Assembly: GCA_024682415.1 (NCBI GenBank)
Contig: JAIKZG010000007.1
Coordinates: forward strand, 1-36,450
Source: Prevotella sp.
GTDB lineage: Bacteria; Bacteroidota; Bacteroidia; Bacteroidales; Bacteroidaceae
Length of the DNA: 36,450 nucleotides
Reading direction: 5' to 3'
In this document: positions 17,416 to 24,475 of the stretch, in pieces
Layout of the letters: the number at the start of each line of letters is the position of its first letter
How positions within the stretch are numbered: the first letter of the stretch is position 1
Translations under genes and position numbers: made by a program
Notes under the pieces: generated by a model
Seen by the model: the letters and a program-made list of their open reading frames with translations, nothing else
Database searches by the model: none
Told to the model about the DNA's origin: nothing

Positions 17416-19042
17416 GTCTTAATGTTTTAGTAGTTTGGTCGCACACCTCCGACGGACCGAAATATTGTATCGGACCAGGGTAAGCGAAGCAAGTGTCTTC
17501 CGCCCATTCATCTCTATGGGCAGCAAATGTGAGGAACGGCTTGCCTTCGAGGTCTACCAATGTCTTCAGGATTACAGGCTTCATCTTGCCCTTACGCTTC
17601 TCCATATTGAGGAGCATCGTGAGAGGTATGCCTCCTGCTTTCCAGTCCTCTGTAGGCTCTGTCGTATTGCTTATTACTGCCATATATCCCGTCTTGCCGT
17701 TGGCGATAAGCTGCACGGCTGTAGCTCCGAGGGCATAGCAGTAGTTGGTGTCGTAATTAGAAGGGAATCCGCATCTTCCCTCATATCCGAGGAAGTGGAG
17801 CTGATAGCCGAATTTTCCTGTAAACTTATGGCTACGCTTCCATTTCTTCAGTTTCTCCTTCACCATCTCGGCAAGGAGTTTCTCAGTCTCGATAAGCGAT
17901 ACCTGCACATTTCCGTGAGGGTCGCGCTCAAGAGATAGCTGGCGTGATACGTCGCTTGGCAATGTGGCGAATGTCTTGGCACACTCCTTTGAGAGATGAG
18001 AAAGAATGTAGTCGGTTCTTTCCTTAGCGTCGAGATCCTTATATTCCTCGCCATGCTCGGCAAGCAGGTCGTTGAGTTCGCCTATCAAGCGGTGGATGGC
18101 AGGAATGAATTCTATCAATCCCTCAGGCACTATCACCACGCCATAGTTCATGCCTTTTGCCGCGCGCTTAGCAGCCACTTCGGCTATATGTTCCACTATG
18201 TCGTTGAGGCTCATGTCCTTCTCTCTCACCTCTTCCGAGATGATGCACACATTAGGACGTGTCTGCAAGGCGCATTCCAAAGCTATGTGCGATGCGCTTC
18301 TGCCCATCACCTTTATGAAATGCCAATATTTGCATGCCGATGTGCAGTCGCGTTCTATGTTGCCTATCAGCTCAGAATATGTTTTCGTCGCTGTGTCGAA
18401 GCCGAAGCTTGTCTCAATATATTCATTCTTCAGATCGCCGTCGATGGTCTTCGGGCAGCCTATCACCTGCACGCCATATTTCTTAGCCTCATAATATTCA
18501 GCCAAAACGCTTGCGTTGGTATTTGAGTCGTCACCACCTATTATTATAAGGGCTTTCAGGTTGAGTTCTCTTACGATTTCCATACCTTTCTCAAACTGGC
18601 GTGTGGTTTCGAGCTTTGTTCTTCCGCTGCCTATCATGTCGAAGCCGCCTGTATTTCTATATTCATCTACAACTTCCTTGGTCAGCTCCCTGTAATTATG
18701 CTTCACGAATCCTGCTGGACCCATCAAGAAACCGAAAAGACGGTTCTCAGGGTTAAGTTTCTTCAGTTCGTCGAAGATACCTGTTATCACGTTGTGTCCG
18801 CCGGGCGCCTGACCTCCGGAAAGAATCACGCCGACATTCATCGGCTCTGTGTTTCCGGCCAATCCTGGTATTAGTTCTACTACAGGTTTACCATAAGTAT
18901 TAGGAAACAACTTCTTAATTTTGTCCTGGTCTGCTGCACTGTGTGTAAGCTCGCCTTCTTTCAGCGTCACAGAGCCCTGCAACGCCTTTGGCAGTGTCGG
19001 TTTGAAAGCTACTCTTGCTTTTTGTAATGCGCTTAATTCCAT
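17393..19042 (-). CDS. pfp: Diphosphate--fructose-6-phosphate 1-phosphotransferase (PPi-PFK)
   Basis: This enzyme phosphorylates fructose 6-phosphate with pyrophosphate, reversibly, in glycolysis and gluconeogenesis. At 549 residues it is the long group II form. Nucleotide-loop motif GVILSGGQAPGGHN is at 71-84. The two residues that distinguish PPi from ATP enzymes are both the PPi type: GGDDS at 169-173 (Asp where ATP enzymes have Gly) and PKTIDGDL at 197-204 (Lys instead of Gly). It heads the minus-strand gene run and has a candidate promoter and a perfect 13-bp stem-loop at the 5' end of its predicted transcript. It overlaps the lysozyme gene by 23 bp. Confidence 0.96.
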   Translation of the reverse strand: MELSALQKARVAFKPTLPKALQGSVTLKEGELTHSAADQDKIKKLFPNTYGKPVVELIPGLAGNTEPMNVGVILSGGQAPGGHNVITGIFDELKKLNPENRLFGFLMGPAGFVKHNYRELTKEVVDEYRNTGGFDMIGSGRTKLETTRQFEKGMEIVRELNLKALIIIGGDDSNTNASVLAEYYEAKKYGVQVIGCPKTIDGDLKNEYIETSFGFDTATKTYSELIGNIERDCTSACKYWHFIKVMGRSASHIALECALQTRPNVCIISEEVREKDMSLNDIVEHIAEVAAKRAAKGMNYGVVIVPEGLIEFIPAIHRLIGELNDLLAEHGEEYKDLDAKERTDYILSHLSKECAKTFATLPSDVSRQLSLERDPHGNVQVSLIETEKLLAEMVKEKLKKWKRSHKFTGKFGYQLHFLGYEGRCGFPSNYDTNYCYALGATAVQLIANGKTGYMAVISNTTEPTEDWKAGGIPLTMLLNMEKRKGKMKPVILKTLVDLEGKPFLTFAAHRDEWAEDTCFAYPGPIQYFGPSEVCDQTTKTLRLEHEKEI

Positions 19043-19118
19043 GAGTTTTTAAATTATAAAAGAGTTCAAGTTAACTATTTCTTTCCTTGAAAATAGTATT
19101 CTATAATAATGTGTATTT

Positions 19119-19149
19119 AATGATGAAAACATCATCTGTTTTCATCATT
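19119..19149 (-). promoter_or_regulatory. Perfect 13-bp inverted repeat at the 5' end of the pfp transcript
   Basis: AATGATGAAAACA and TGTTTTCATCATT are exact reverse complements separated by 5 nt. Placed 7 bp downstream of the predicted -7 box, the hairpin would begin within the first few bases of the pfp mRNA and is about 75 nt from the ATG. No T-run follows, so it is not a terminator. It could be a 5' stabilising stem-loop or a DNA operator. Confidence 0.6.
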
Positions 19150-19156
19150 GCATCAA

Positions 19157-19164
19157 CAAAGATA
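19157..19164 (-). promoter_or_regulatory. Candidate -7 box for pfp
   Basis: TATCTTTG on the minus strand matches TAnnTTTG. The expected -33 position carries GGTG at 19-bp spacing rather than TTTG, so this is a partial match. No better candidate was found upstream of pfp. Confidence 0.5.
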
Positions 19165-19289
19165 ACATTTAAATTCGATTTTTCACCTTTTTCTGAAAAA
19201 GTTTTTAAAAATAGTTATCCTCCTAACGCTATTAGAACACTATTCGAACAAAAATATGTAATTTTGTAATTACATTAATAATATTCATT

Positions 19290-19421
19290 ATGAATAGTAT
19301 TGTAATTAAGCCAGCACCACGACAAGGATGGGAAGAAGCAGCTAAACAATGTCATGCTAATGGCGATGACAAACTTCTTATGCCTGATGTCTTTGATGAC
19401 GAGGAGGTTCTTCCATGGTAA
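19290..19421 (+). pseudogene. Truncated MazE/AbrB-type antitoxin (C-terminal part)
   Basis: A 43-codon open frame reads MNSIVIKPAPRQGWEEAAKQ, then a CHANGDDKLLMPDVFDDEEVLPW tail. In MazE-like antitoxins of Bacteroidetes the words 'NSIVIKP' close the AbrB DNA-binding barrel and 'PRxGWEEA...GDDxLLxPDxxD' forms the toxin-binding tail, so this is the C-terminal half with no DNA-binding domain upstream in any frame. The stop overlaps an ATGGTAAAG that would begin a MazF in the usual overlapping arrangement, but that frame (MVKIGKRDISRL...) ends after 22 codons without MazF similarity. A TAATTTTG box at 19259-19266 could still drive expression. I favour a decayed mazEF; a functional mini-antitoxin is the alternative. 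Confidence 0.55.
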
Positions 19422-19464
19422 AGATAGGAAAAAGAGATATTAGTAGATTAACTATCTCATATAT

Positions 19465-19506
19465 ATCGCCCTTTAAACAATGATTAATTGCTGTTTAAAG
19501 GGCGAT
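19465..19506. terminator. Large perfect stem-loop between the mazE remnant and higA
   Basis: ATCGCCCTTTAAACA (19465-19479) and TGTTTAAAGGGCGAT (19492-19506) are exact 15-bp reverse complements with a 12-nt loop. It begins 8 nt beyond the higA stop codon. T-tracts on either side are poor, so it may be a 3' stabiliser or weak bidirectional terminator rather than a classic intrinsic terminator. Confidence 0.55.
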
Positions 19507-19514
19507 TAAATAGT

Positions 19515-19817
19515 TTATAATACGGCTGCAATTTTCCGAAGATTTTCCAATCGCTGCATAAACGATTTGTTCTTTCGTGATACAGCCATGTTGTATCGAG
19601 CTTGCATATTGATAAGCAATTGAGGATTAATGCCCAAAGTTGCTTCAATTATCAGTGCGAAATCTGTTGAAACAGGTCGCTTGCCATTAAGTATTTCATT
19701 CAGCATTGTGTATGAAACGCCTATTTGCTCAGCAAAGCGTTTCTGGCTTATTCCTCTGCTTTCTAATTCTTCTTTAAGCACATCACCAGGATGTGTAGGT
19801 ATCATTGTTTCGCTCAT
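19515..19817 (-). CDS. higA: HigA-family antitoxin (XRE helix-turn-helix), apparently without its toxin
   Basis: The 100-residue product starts MSETMIPTHPGDVLKEELES, the signature of HigA/VapI addiction-module antitoxins. The XRE HTH lies at about residues 18-60 (SQKRFAEQIGVSYTMLNEILNGKRPVS), followed by a helical C-terminus that would contact the toxin. HigA normally follows higB on the same strand; here upstream (19818 onward) there is only a promoter/operator and a repeat array, and downstream a stem-loop, so no HigB is seen within the neighbourhood. The protein could act as a stand-alone regulator or pair with a toxin elsewhere. Confidence 0.88.
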   Translation of the reverse strand: MSETMIPTHPGDVLKEELESRGISQKRFAEQIGVSYTMLNEILNGKRPVSTDFALIIEATLGINPQLLINMQARYNMAVSRKNKSFMQRLENLRKIAAVL

Positions 19818-19842
19818 AATCAGTTTATTTATTATGATTTGA

Positions 19843-19885
19843 CAAATCTACGAAATAAAAACGAGTTATTCACTAAATAAGTGAA
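19843..19885 (-). promoter_or_regulatory. higA promoter with a dyad operator over the -33 region
   Basis: The -7 box TAGATTTG (minus strand, 19850-19843) fits TAnnTTTG and leads to a leader of about 20 nt. TTCACT-N5-AGTGAA at 19869-19885 is a perfect 6-bp dyad covering 19 to 35 bp upstream of the -7 box, where the -33 contact would be; no TTTG is present there. The position suits autorepression by HigA, which is usual for the family. Confidence 0.6.
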
Positions 19886-19944
19886 CTTTCATTCTTTAAA
19901 TCTTATTTTATGCTCTTTGCTATTGCCAACCATAATATTTATGG

Positions 19945-20514
19945 TTGCCCCACAGAACGAACGGGCAATATCGCACAATTGCAATGTTGCCCCACAGAAC
20001 TAACGGGCAATATTGCACGATTGCAATGTTGCCCCACGGAACTAACGGGCAATATCGCACGATTGCAATGTTGCCCCACGGAAACAACGGGCAATATCGC
20101 ACGATTGCAATGTTGCCCCACGGAACGAACGGGCAATATTGCACGATTGCAATGTTGCCCCACGGAACGAACGGGCAATATCGCACGATTGCAATGTTGC
20201 CCCACAGAACTAACGGGCAATATCGCACGATTGCAATATTGCCCCACGGAACGAACGGGCAATATCGCACGATTGCAATGTTGCCCCACGGAACTAACGG
20301 GCAATATTGCACGATTGCAACGTTGCCCCACGGAACGAACGGACAATATCGCACGACTGCAATGTTGCCCCACGGAACGAACGGGCAATATTGCACGATT
20401 GCAATGTTGCCCCACAGAACTAACGGGCAATATCGCACGACTGCAATGTTGCCCCACGGAACTAACGGGCAATATCGCACGACTGCAATGTTGCCCCACG
20501 GAACGAACGGGCAA
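19945..20514. repeat. 570-bp tandem array: 14 hairpins TTGCCC-N12-GGGCAA at exact 42-bp period
   Basis: Fourteen 24-bp inverted-repeat units (TTGCCC, a 12-nt loop such as CACGGAACTAAC, GGGCAA) alternate with thirteen 18-bp spacers close to TATCGCACGATTGCAATG. 13 x 42 + 24 equals the observed 570 bp, so there are no indels. Changes are single-base (CACAGAAC/CACGGAAC, TATCGC/TATTGC, GATTGC/GACTGC); one unit has GGACAA. Spacers contain the palindrome ATTGCAAT. A further 9-bp inverted repeat (CAACCATAA-TAT-TTATGGTTG, 19927-19947) caps the left end. Because 42 is divisible by 3 and stops are absent, several frames stay open on both strands; these are not taken as genes. Confidence 0.95.
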
Positions 20515-20543
20515 TAAAATATTTCTTTTTTCTGTAATTTGAG

Positions 20544-20574
20544 TTTGCGCAACCGAAAAAAATGTCTATCTTTG
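20544..20574 (+). promoter_or_regulatory. Promoter of the 20613-26492 operon
   Basis: TTTG (20544-20547), a 19-bp spacer and TATCTTTG (20567-20574) match the Bacteroidetes consensus exactly. It begins 30 bp after the repeat array ends and gives a leader of roughly 30 nt. Confidence 0.82.
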
Positions 20575-20612
20575 AACTTACATATAGAATAACACTTAAA
20601 AATTAAGAGAAT

Positions 20613-20885
20613 ATGAGTAATAAAAGAAATCTAAAGAATGTCATCAACGGCATCTGCTGTAATGTCGCTGCCGACGTAATGGCAGCGTCACTCGATCGTC
20701 AGGTTAAGACTCAGGAAGACATCGACGCAATTCTCTCTTCTATCGTAATCCTCAATCGTGACTATATTAGTCGTATTTCTCATGTGGAGCCGGGCATGGC
20801 GCCAAAGAAATATTTCAAGGGACTGGTGGAAGACTTCAAGAAGAGCCTGATGGAAATCTTAGACCAGATTAACTCTATCAACTAA
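20613..20885 (+). CDS. Small conserved-looking protein of unknown function
   Basis: A 90-residue, mostly helical, soluble protein (MSNKRNLKNVINGICCNVAA...) with no signal peptide or membrane segment. I do not recognise a named domain. It has adjacent cysteines at residues 15-16 (ICCNVAADVMAAS) and an amphipathic C-terminal helix (YFKGLVEDFKKSLMEILDQI). It is the first gene after a strong promoter, 51 nt ahead of the acyltransferase gene. A consensus promoter at fitting distance and Bacteroidetes-like codon use make it a real gene. Confidence 0.7.
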   Translation: MSNKRNLKNVINGICCNVAADVMAASLDRQVKTQEDIDAILSSIVILNRDYISRISHVEPGMAPKKYFKGLVEDFKKSLMEILDQINSIN

Positions 20886-20936
20886 TATTTTCACATTATA
20901 TATATAACATAATAACAACGGAAAAGAAAAGGATAA

Positions 20937-21488
20937 ATGGGTAATATCTGCAACTGGCTATTATATAAACATTTAGGCTGGACTAAGAACGTAACAGAAG
21001 CACACCCCGACAAATACATCATAGCTTTAGCACCACACACAAGCAACTGGGATTTCATCCTGGGGCAACTCTACATGAGAGCCGAGGGAATGAGCATAAA
21101 TTTCCTGATGAAGCGAGAATGGTTTAAAGGCTTGCTCGGAACATTCTTTCGCAAGATAGGAGGCATACCTGTATGGCGCGACCGCCACTCAAGCATGACC
21201 GACAACTTGGCAGAAGAGGCAAAAAAGCGCGACGTGTTTCATCTGTGTATCACTCCTGAAGGCACTCGCAAGCTTGCTCCGGAATGGAAAAAGGGCTTCT
21301 ATTATATAGCTCTCAAGGCAGGAATACCTATCTTGCTATATGGTATCGACTACGAGAAGAAACATATAGAATGCACAAAAACGATAATTCCTTCGGGCGA
21401 CATTGAGAGCGACATGAAGGAAATAAAACTCTACTTCAAGGATTTCAAGGGAAAGAAACCTGAGAAATTCACAATTGGAGAATTATAA
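20937..21488 (+). CDS. Lysophospholipid/1-acyl-glycerol-3-phosphate acyltransferase family protein
   Basis: The 183-residue protein carries the PlsC-family motifs: the catalytic HX4D as HTSNWD at 34-39, the substrate-binding FFRKIGGIPVWR segment (about 70-81) and PEGTR at 107-111. These enzymes transfer an acyl group to lysophosphatidate or related lysolipids at the inner membrane. The protein is shorter than typical PlsC (about 240 residues) and lacks a clear N-terminal membrane helix; it resembles the compact acyltransferases common in Bacteroidetes, so the exact acceptor is uncertain. It ends 5 nt before the amidase gene, suggesting tight co-expression with a secreted envelope enzyme. Confidence 0.85.
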   Translation: MGNICNWLLYKHLGWTKNVTEAHPDKYIIALAPHTSNWDFILGQLYMRAEGMSINFLMKREWFKGLLGTFFRKIGGIPVWRDRHSSMTDNLAEEAKKRDVFHLCITPEGTRKLAPEWKKGFYYIALKAGIPILLYGIDYEKKHIECTKTIIPSGDIESDMKEIKLYFKDFKGKKPEKFTIGEL

Positions 21489-21493
21489 TATAT

Positions 21494-24091
21494 ATGAACA
21501 AACTCAAAACCGGGATATTATCATTGGTAACTTTGGCTTCGACATCATACGTCGAAGCTCAGGTTGCTGATGTGTGGGGGGATATTGATTATAAGGGCAA
21601 ACCGTGGGTGAGCAACGAGAGCAAGCCCAACGAGATAAAGCACGGACTTGCGGGAAGGCACATTTCGCTGTGGGCAAGTCATGGCCGATTCTACGATGCG
21701 GATAAAGGCAGATGGCGGTGGCAGCGCCCCAACCTGTTCTGCACTACCGAGGATCTTTTCACACAGACTATTGTAGTACCTTATTTAATACCTATGCTGC
21801 AAAACGCGGGCGCAATAGTGTTCACACCCCGTGAAAGAGACTGGCAGATGAACGAAGTGATAATAGACAACGACGACAAGCTGCCTGTTACTAATTACTT
21901 TGAATTCAACGACAAATATTCATGGCAGGATGCAGGCGTAAGAGCTTTTGCGCATCATCCTGGCGACTATGCCGACGGAGAAAATCCTTTCAGCAGTGGC
22001 TCGGCGCGCAAGGCTCGCGCGGTGAAGGGCAAGCATGAGAGCATGATTTCCTATCAGCCGAATATTCCAGAAAGTGGAAAATATGCCGTCTACGTAAGCT
22101 ACAAAACTGTTGAGGGCAGCGTAGACGACGCTCAATATATTGTTTATCATAAAGGTCAGGAAACTCATTTCCGAGTAAATCAGCAGATGGGCGGTGGCAC
22201 ATGGGTGTATCTCGGCACATTTGATTTCGACAAAGGATGCAACGAGTTCAACCGCGTGGTGCTCACCAACAACTCACGCAACAAGAAAGGCATTGTAACT
22301 GCCGATGCTGTGCGCTTCGGCGGAGGAATGGGAAATATAGAGCGCGGAGGAGTAATCAGCGGTCTGCCACGTTGCCTTGAGGGCGCGAGATATTATGGTC
22401 AATGGGCTGGCGCTCCCTACTCCGTCTACAGCAGCAAAGGCGGACGCGACGATTATGGCGACGACATCAACGTGCGCTCACTCATGACCAACTGGCTTGC
22501 GGGCGGAAGCGATTATGTGCCTGCAAAGGAGGGATTGCGTGTGCCTATTGAGCTGTCGCTTGCAGTGCATTCCGACGCTGGCTACGCAAGAGATGGCAAA
22601 GGCTTGATAGGCTCGCTTGCCGTGTGTACCACGAATTTCAACAACGGCAGACTTAACGCCGGCATAACAAGAATGGCGTCGAAGGATTTTGCGAGCGACC
22701 TGCTAAGCGGAATTATGAGGGATATTCCAGCAGAATACAAGAATTGGAACAGAAGGTATCTTTGGGATAGAAACTATTCTGAAACGCGATTGCCTGAAGT
22801 GCCTTCGGCTATCATAGAAACGATGTCGCATCAGAATTTCCCTGATATGGCATTGGGGCAAGACCCTAACTTTAAGTTCTCGTTCGCGCGTTCATTATAT
22901 AAAACGATAGCAAGATTTATCAGCCGTCAGCATGGCAAGAGCTGCGTGATAAGCCCACTGCAGCCTCTCGGCTTCAAAGTGGAATTGCTGAAAAACGGCT
23001 ATGCTCAGCTCACATGGCGCGGACAGGAAGACAAACTTGAGCCTACGGCAAAGCCAAAATCATATAATGTGTATATCTCTACGGGCACAAGCGGATTTGA
23101 TAACGGCATAAGCACTAAGAACACTACGTTTAAAGTGAAGCTTGAACCTGGAGTGAGATACAACTTCAAGGTTACGGCATGCAACGCCGGAGGTGAGAGT
23201 TTCCCTACCGAGGTGCTGAGCGCATATTATCAGCCGATGGCTCACAAGACAATCCTTATCATCAACGGATTCACTCGCCTTTCTGCCCCGGCAATAATCG
23301 ACAACGCGCAAAGTCAGGGTTTCGACATGGAAGAAGATCCAGGCGTGCCTTATGGTCTTTATGCTGGATGGAACGGCAAGCAGACAGGCTTCGACAAGAG
23401 CAAGATGGGCATTGAAGGATATGGCGGACTTGGCTATGGCGGCGACGAAATGGCAGGAAAGTTTATAATGGGCAACACGTTTGACTACGCCAAAACTCAT
23501 GCCGACGCTATCGCAAGCGCTGGAAAATATAATGTGGAAAGCTGCTCTATGGAAGCGTTGCTTTCTGAGGAGGTAGATTTAAACAGGTATCATGGCGTGG
23601 ACTTAATATTCGGATTGCAGAAATATAACTCTTACACCCCGAAATATTATTCCACATTCAACTCTACCATCATGCGCAAGATAAAGGATTACACAGCAAA
23701 AGGCGGAGCTTTGCTCGTGAGCGGTGCTTACATAGGCTCTGATAATACGTCTTTTGAAAACAAGCAGTTCCTAAGCTCTGTGCTCAAAGCGCAATGCGCG
23801 AATGCCGACACGCTGTCTACTAAAGGCACGATAAACGGACTTGGCATGAATTTCGACATTTACGAAGAACTGAATGCCACGCATTACGCTGCTACTAAAA
23901 CAGATATTCTCGCCCCTGTGGGAAATGCTATCTGCGCCATGCAATATCAAAACGGAACAAGCGCTGCCGTAGGATATAAAGGCAATGACTACAGCGTTTT
24001 CACCATGGGTTTCCCTTTTGAATGTATTAAAGACGAGCAGACAAGAGAAAGCCTTATGAGAGGAATATGGGCTTATCTGCTTGGCAATTAA
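21494..24091 (+). CDS. Secreted N-acetylmuramoyl-L-alanine amidase-like protein with golvesin-type domain and Fn3
   Basis: An 865-residue exported protein: signal peptide to about residue 22 (STSYVEA). An Amidase_3-like fold appears split by an insert. Zinc ligands H63 (WASHGRFYD) and E86 (TTEDLFTQ) come first, then a golvesin C-terminal/xanthan-lyase-like beta domain at about 135-275 (YAVYVSYKTVEGSVDDAQYI...GGGTWVYLGTFDF...VTADAVRFG). The third ligand H359 (SLAVHSDAG) and catalytic Glu E442 (SAIIETMSH) follow. A fibronectin type III domain lies at about 487-580 and an alpha/beta domain of unknown role at 583-865. Likely role is periplasmic or surface peptidoglycan cleavage; such proteins are often labelled xanthan lyase, for which I see no catalytic support. 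Confidence 0.82.
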   Translation: MNKLKTGILSLVTLASTSYVEAQVADVWGDIDYKGKPWVSNESKPNEIKHGLAGRHISLWASHGRFYDADKGRWRWQRPNLFCTTEDLFTQTIVVPYLIPMLQNAGAIVFTPRERDWQMNEVIIDNDDKLPVTNYFEFNDKYSWQDAGVRAFAHHPGDYADGENPFSSGSARKARAVKGKHESMISYQPNIPESGKYAVYVSYKTVEGSVDDAQYIVYHKGQETHFRVNQQMGGGTWVYLGTFDFDKGCNEFNRVVLTNNSRNKKGIVTADAVRFGGGMGNIERGGVISGLPRCLEGARYYGQWAGAPYSVYSSKGGRDDYGDDINVRSLMTNWLAGGSDYVPAKEGLRVPIELSLAVHSDAGYARDGKGLIGSLAVCTTNFNNGRLNAGITRMASKDFASDLLSGIMRDIPAEYKNWNRRYLWDRNYSETRLPEVPSAIIETMSHQNFPDMALGQDPNFKFSFARSLYKTIARFISRQHGKSCVISPLQPLGFKVELLKNGYAQLTWRGQEDKLEPTAKPKSYNVYISTGTSGFDNGISTKNTTFKVKLEPGVRYNFKVTACNAGGESFPTEVLSAYYQPMAHKTILIINGFTRLSAPAIIDNAQSQGFDMEEDPGVPYGLYAGWNGKQTGFDKSKMGIEGYGGLGYGGDEMAGKFIMGNTFDYAKTHADAIASAGKYNVESCSMEALLSEEVDLNRYHGVDLIFGLQKYNSYTPKYYSTFNSTIMRKIKDYTAKGGALLVSGAYIGSDNTSFENKQFLSSVLKAQCANADTLSTKGTINGLGMNFDIYEELNATHYAATKTDILAPVGNAICAMQYQNGTSAAVGYKGNDYSVFTMGFPFECIKDEQTRESLMRGIWAYLLGN

Positions 24092-24142
24092 TATATAGAA
24101 GATATGTATATCTAAATGTCTAACTTAAAAAACTAAACGAAT

Positions 24143-24475
24143 ATGTATAAGATTCAAGCCAACATCAAAGGCTCACGCTTCATTGAGGTGAGCGATAACC
24201 ATCTACAGACCATCGAGAAATATTCTCTGTTTCGCAATCTTATAGACAGCAACGGCATAATCGACGAAGATGTGCTCGACAAACTGAGATTTAACATACG
24301 CTCTCTGCTCGAGTCGGAGACAGGCAATGACAAGAATCTGCTCGACTTGTGCCTCGACGTAATTTATAATGAAAATATGAAAGCGTTCGGCCTTCACAAC
24401 CTTGTGCTTCTCTATATAGAATGGCTGGGGAGGCAGGACGCGGATAATGTAAACGAATTAGATGTTACTGACTGA
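24143..24475 (+). CDS. Small hypothetical protein overlapping ygiQ
   Basis: A 110-residue acidic, helical protein (MYKIQANIKGSRFIEVSDNH...) without signal peptide or membrane segment. I recognise no domain. It starts 51 nt after the amidase gene and its last codons overlap the ygiQ start by 14 bp, so the two are translationally coupled. The coupling and the intact frame argue for a real gene. Confidence 0.65.
   Translation: MYKIQANIKGSRFIEVSDNHLQTIEKYSLFRNLIDSNGIIDEDVLDKLRFNIRSLLESETGNDKNLLDLCLDVIYNENMKAFGLHNLVLLYIEWLGRQDADNVNELDVTD

Noticed and set aside
19087..19269. 60-codon plus-strand frame upstream of the mazE remnant
   Set aside because: It overlaps the pfp leader hairpin and promoter on the opposite strand, has low-complexity residues and no AbrB-like pattern.
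19945..20514. Possible CRISPR array
   Set aside because: The 18-bp intervals are nearly identical to each other, not unique spacers, and no cas genes are nearby. The same holds for the array at 146-375.
19910..20552. Open frames of about 190-210 codons on both strands across the 42-bp array (for example CCPTERTGNIARLQ repeats)
   Set aside because: They exist in several frames at once because the period is divisible by 3 and the unit lacks stops; none has a promoter-matched start or a recognisable protein pattern.
21494..24091. Xanthan lyase annotation
   Set aside because: Only the golvesin/xanthan-lyase-associated beta domain is present; the visible catalytic residues are those of an amidase.
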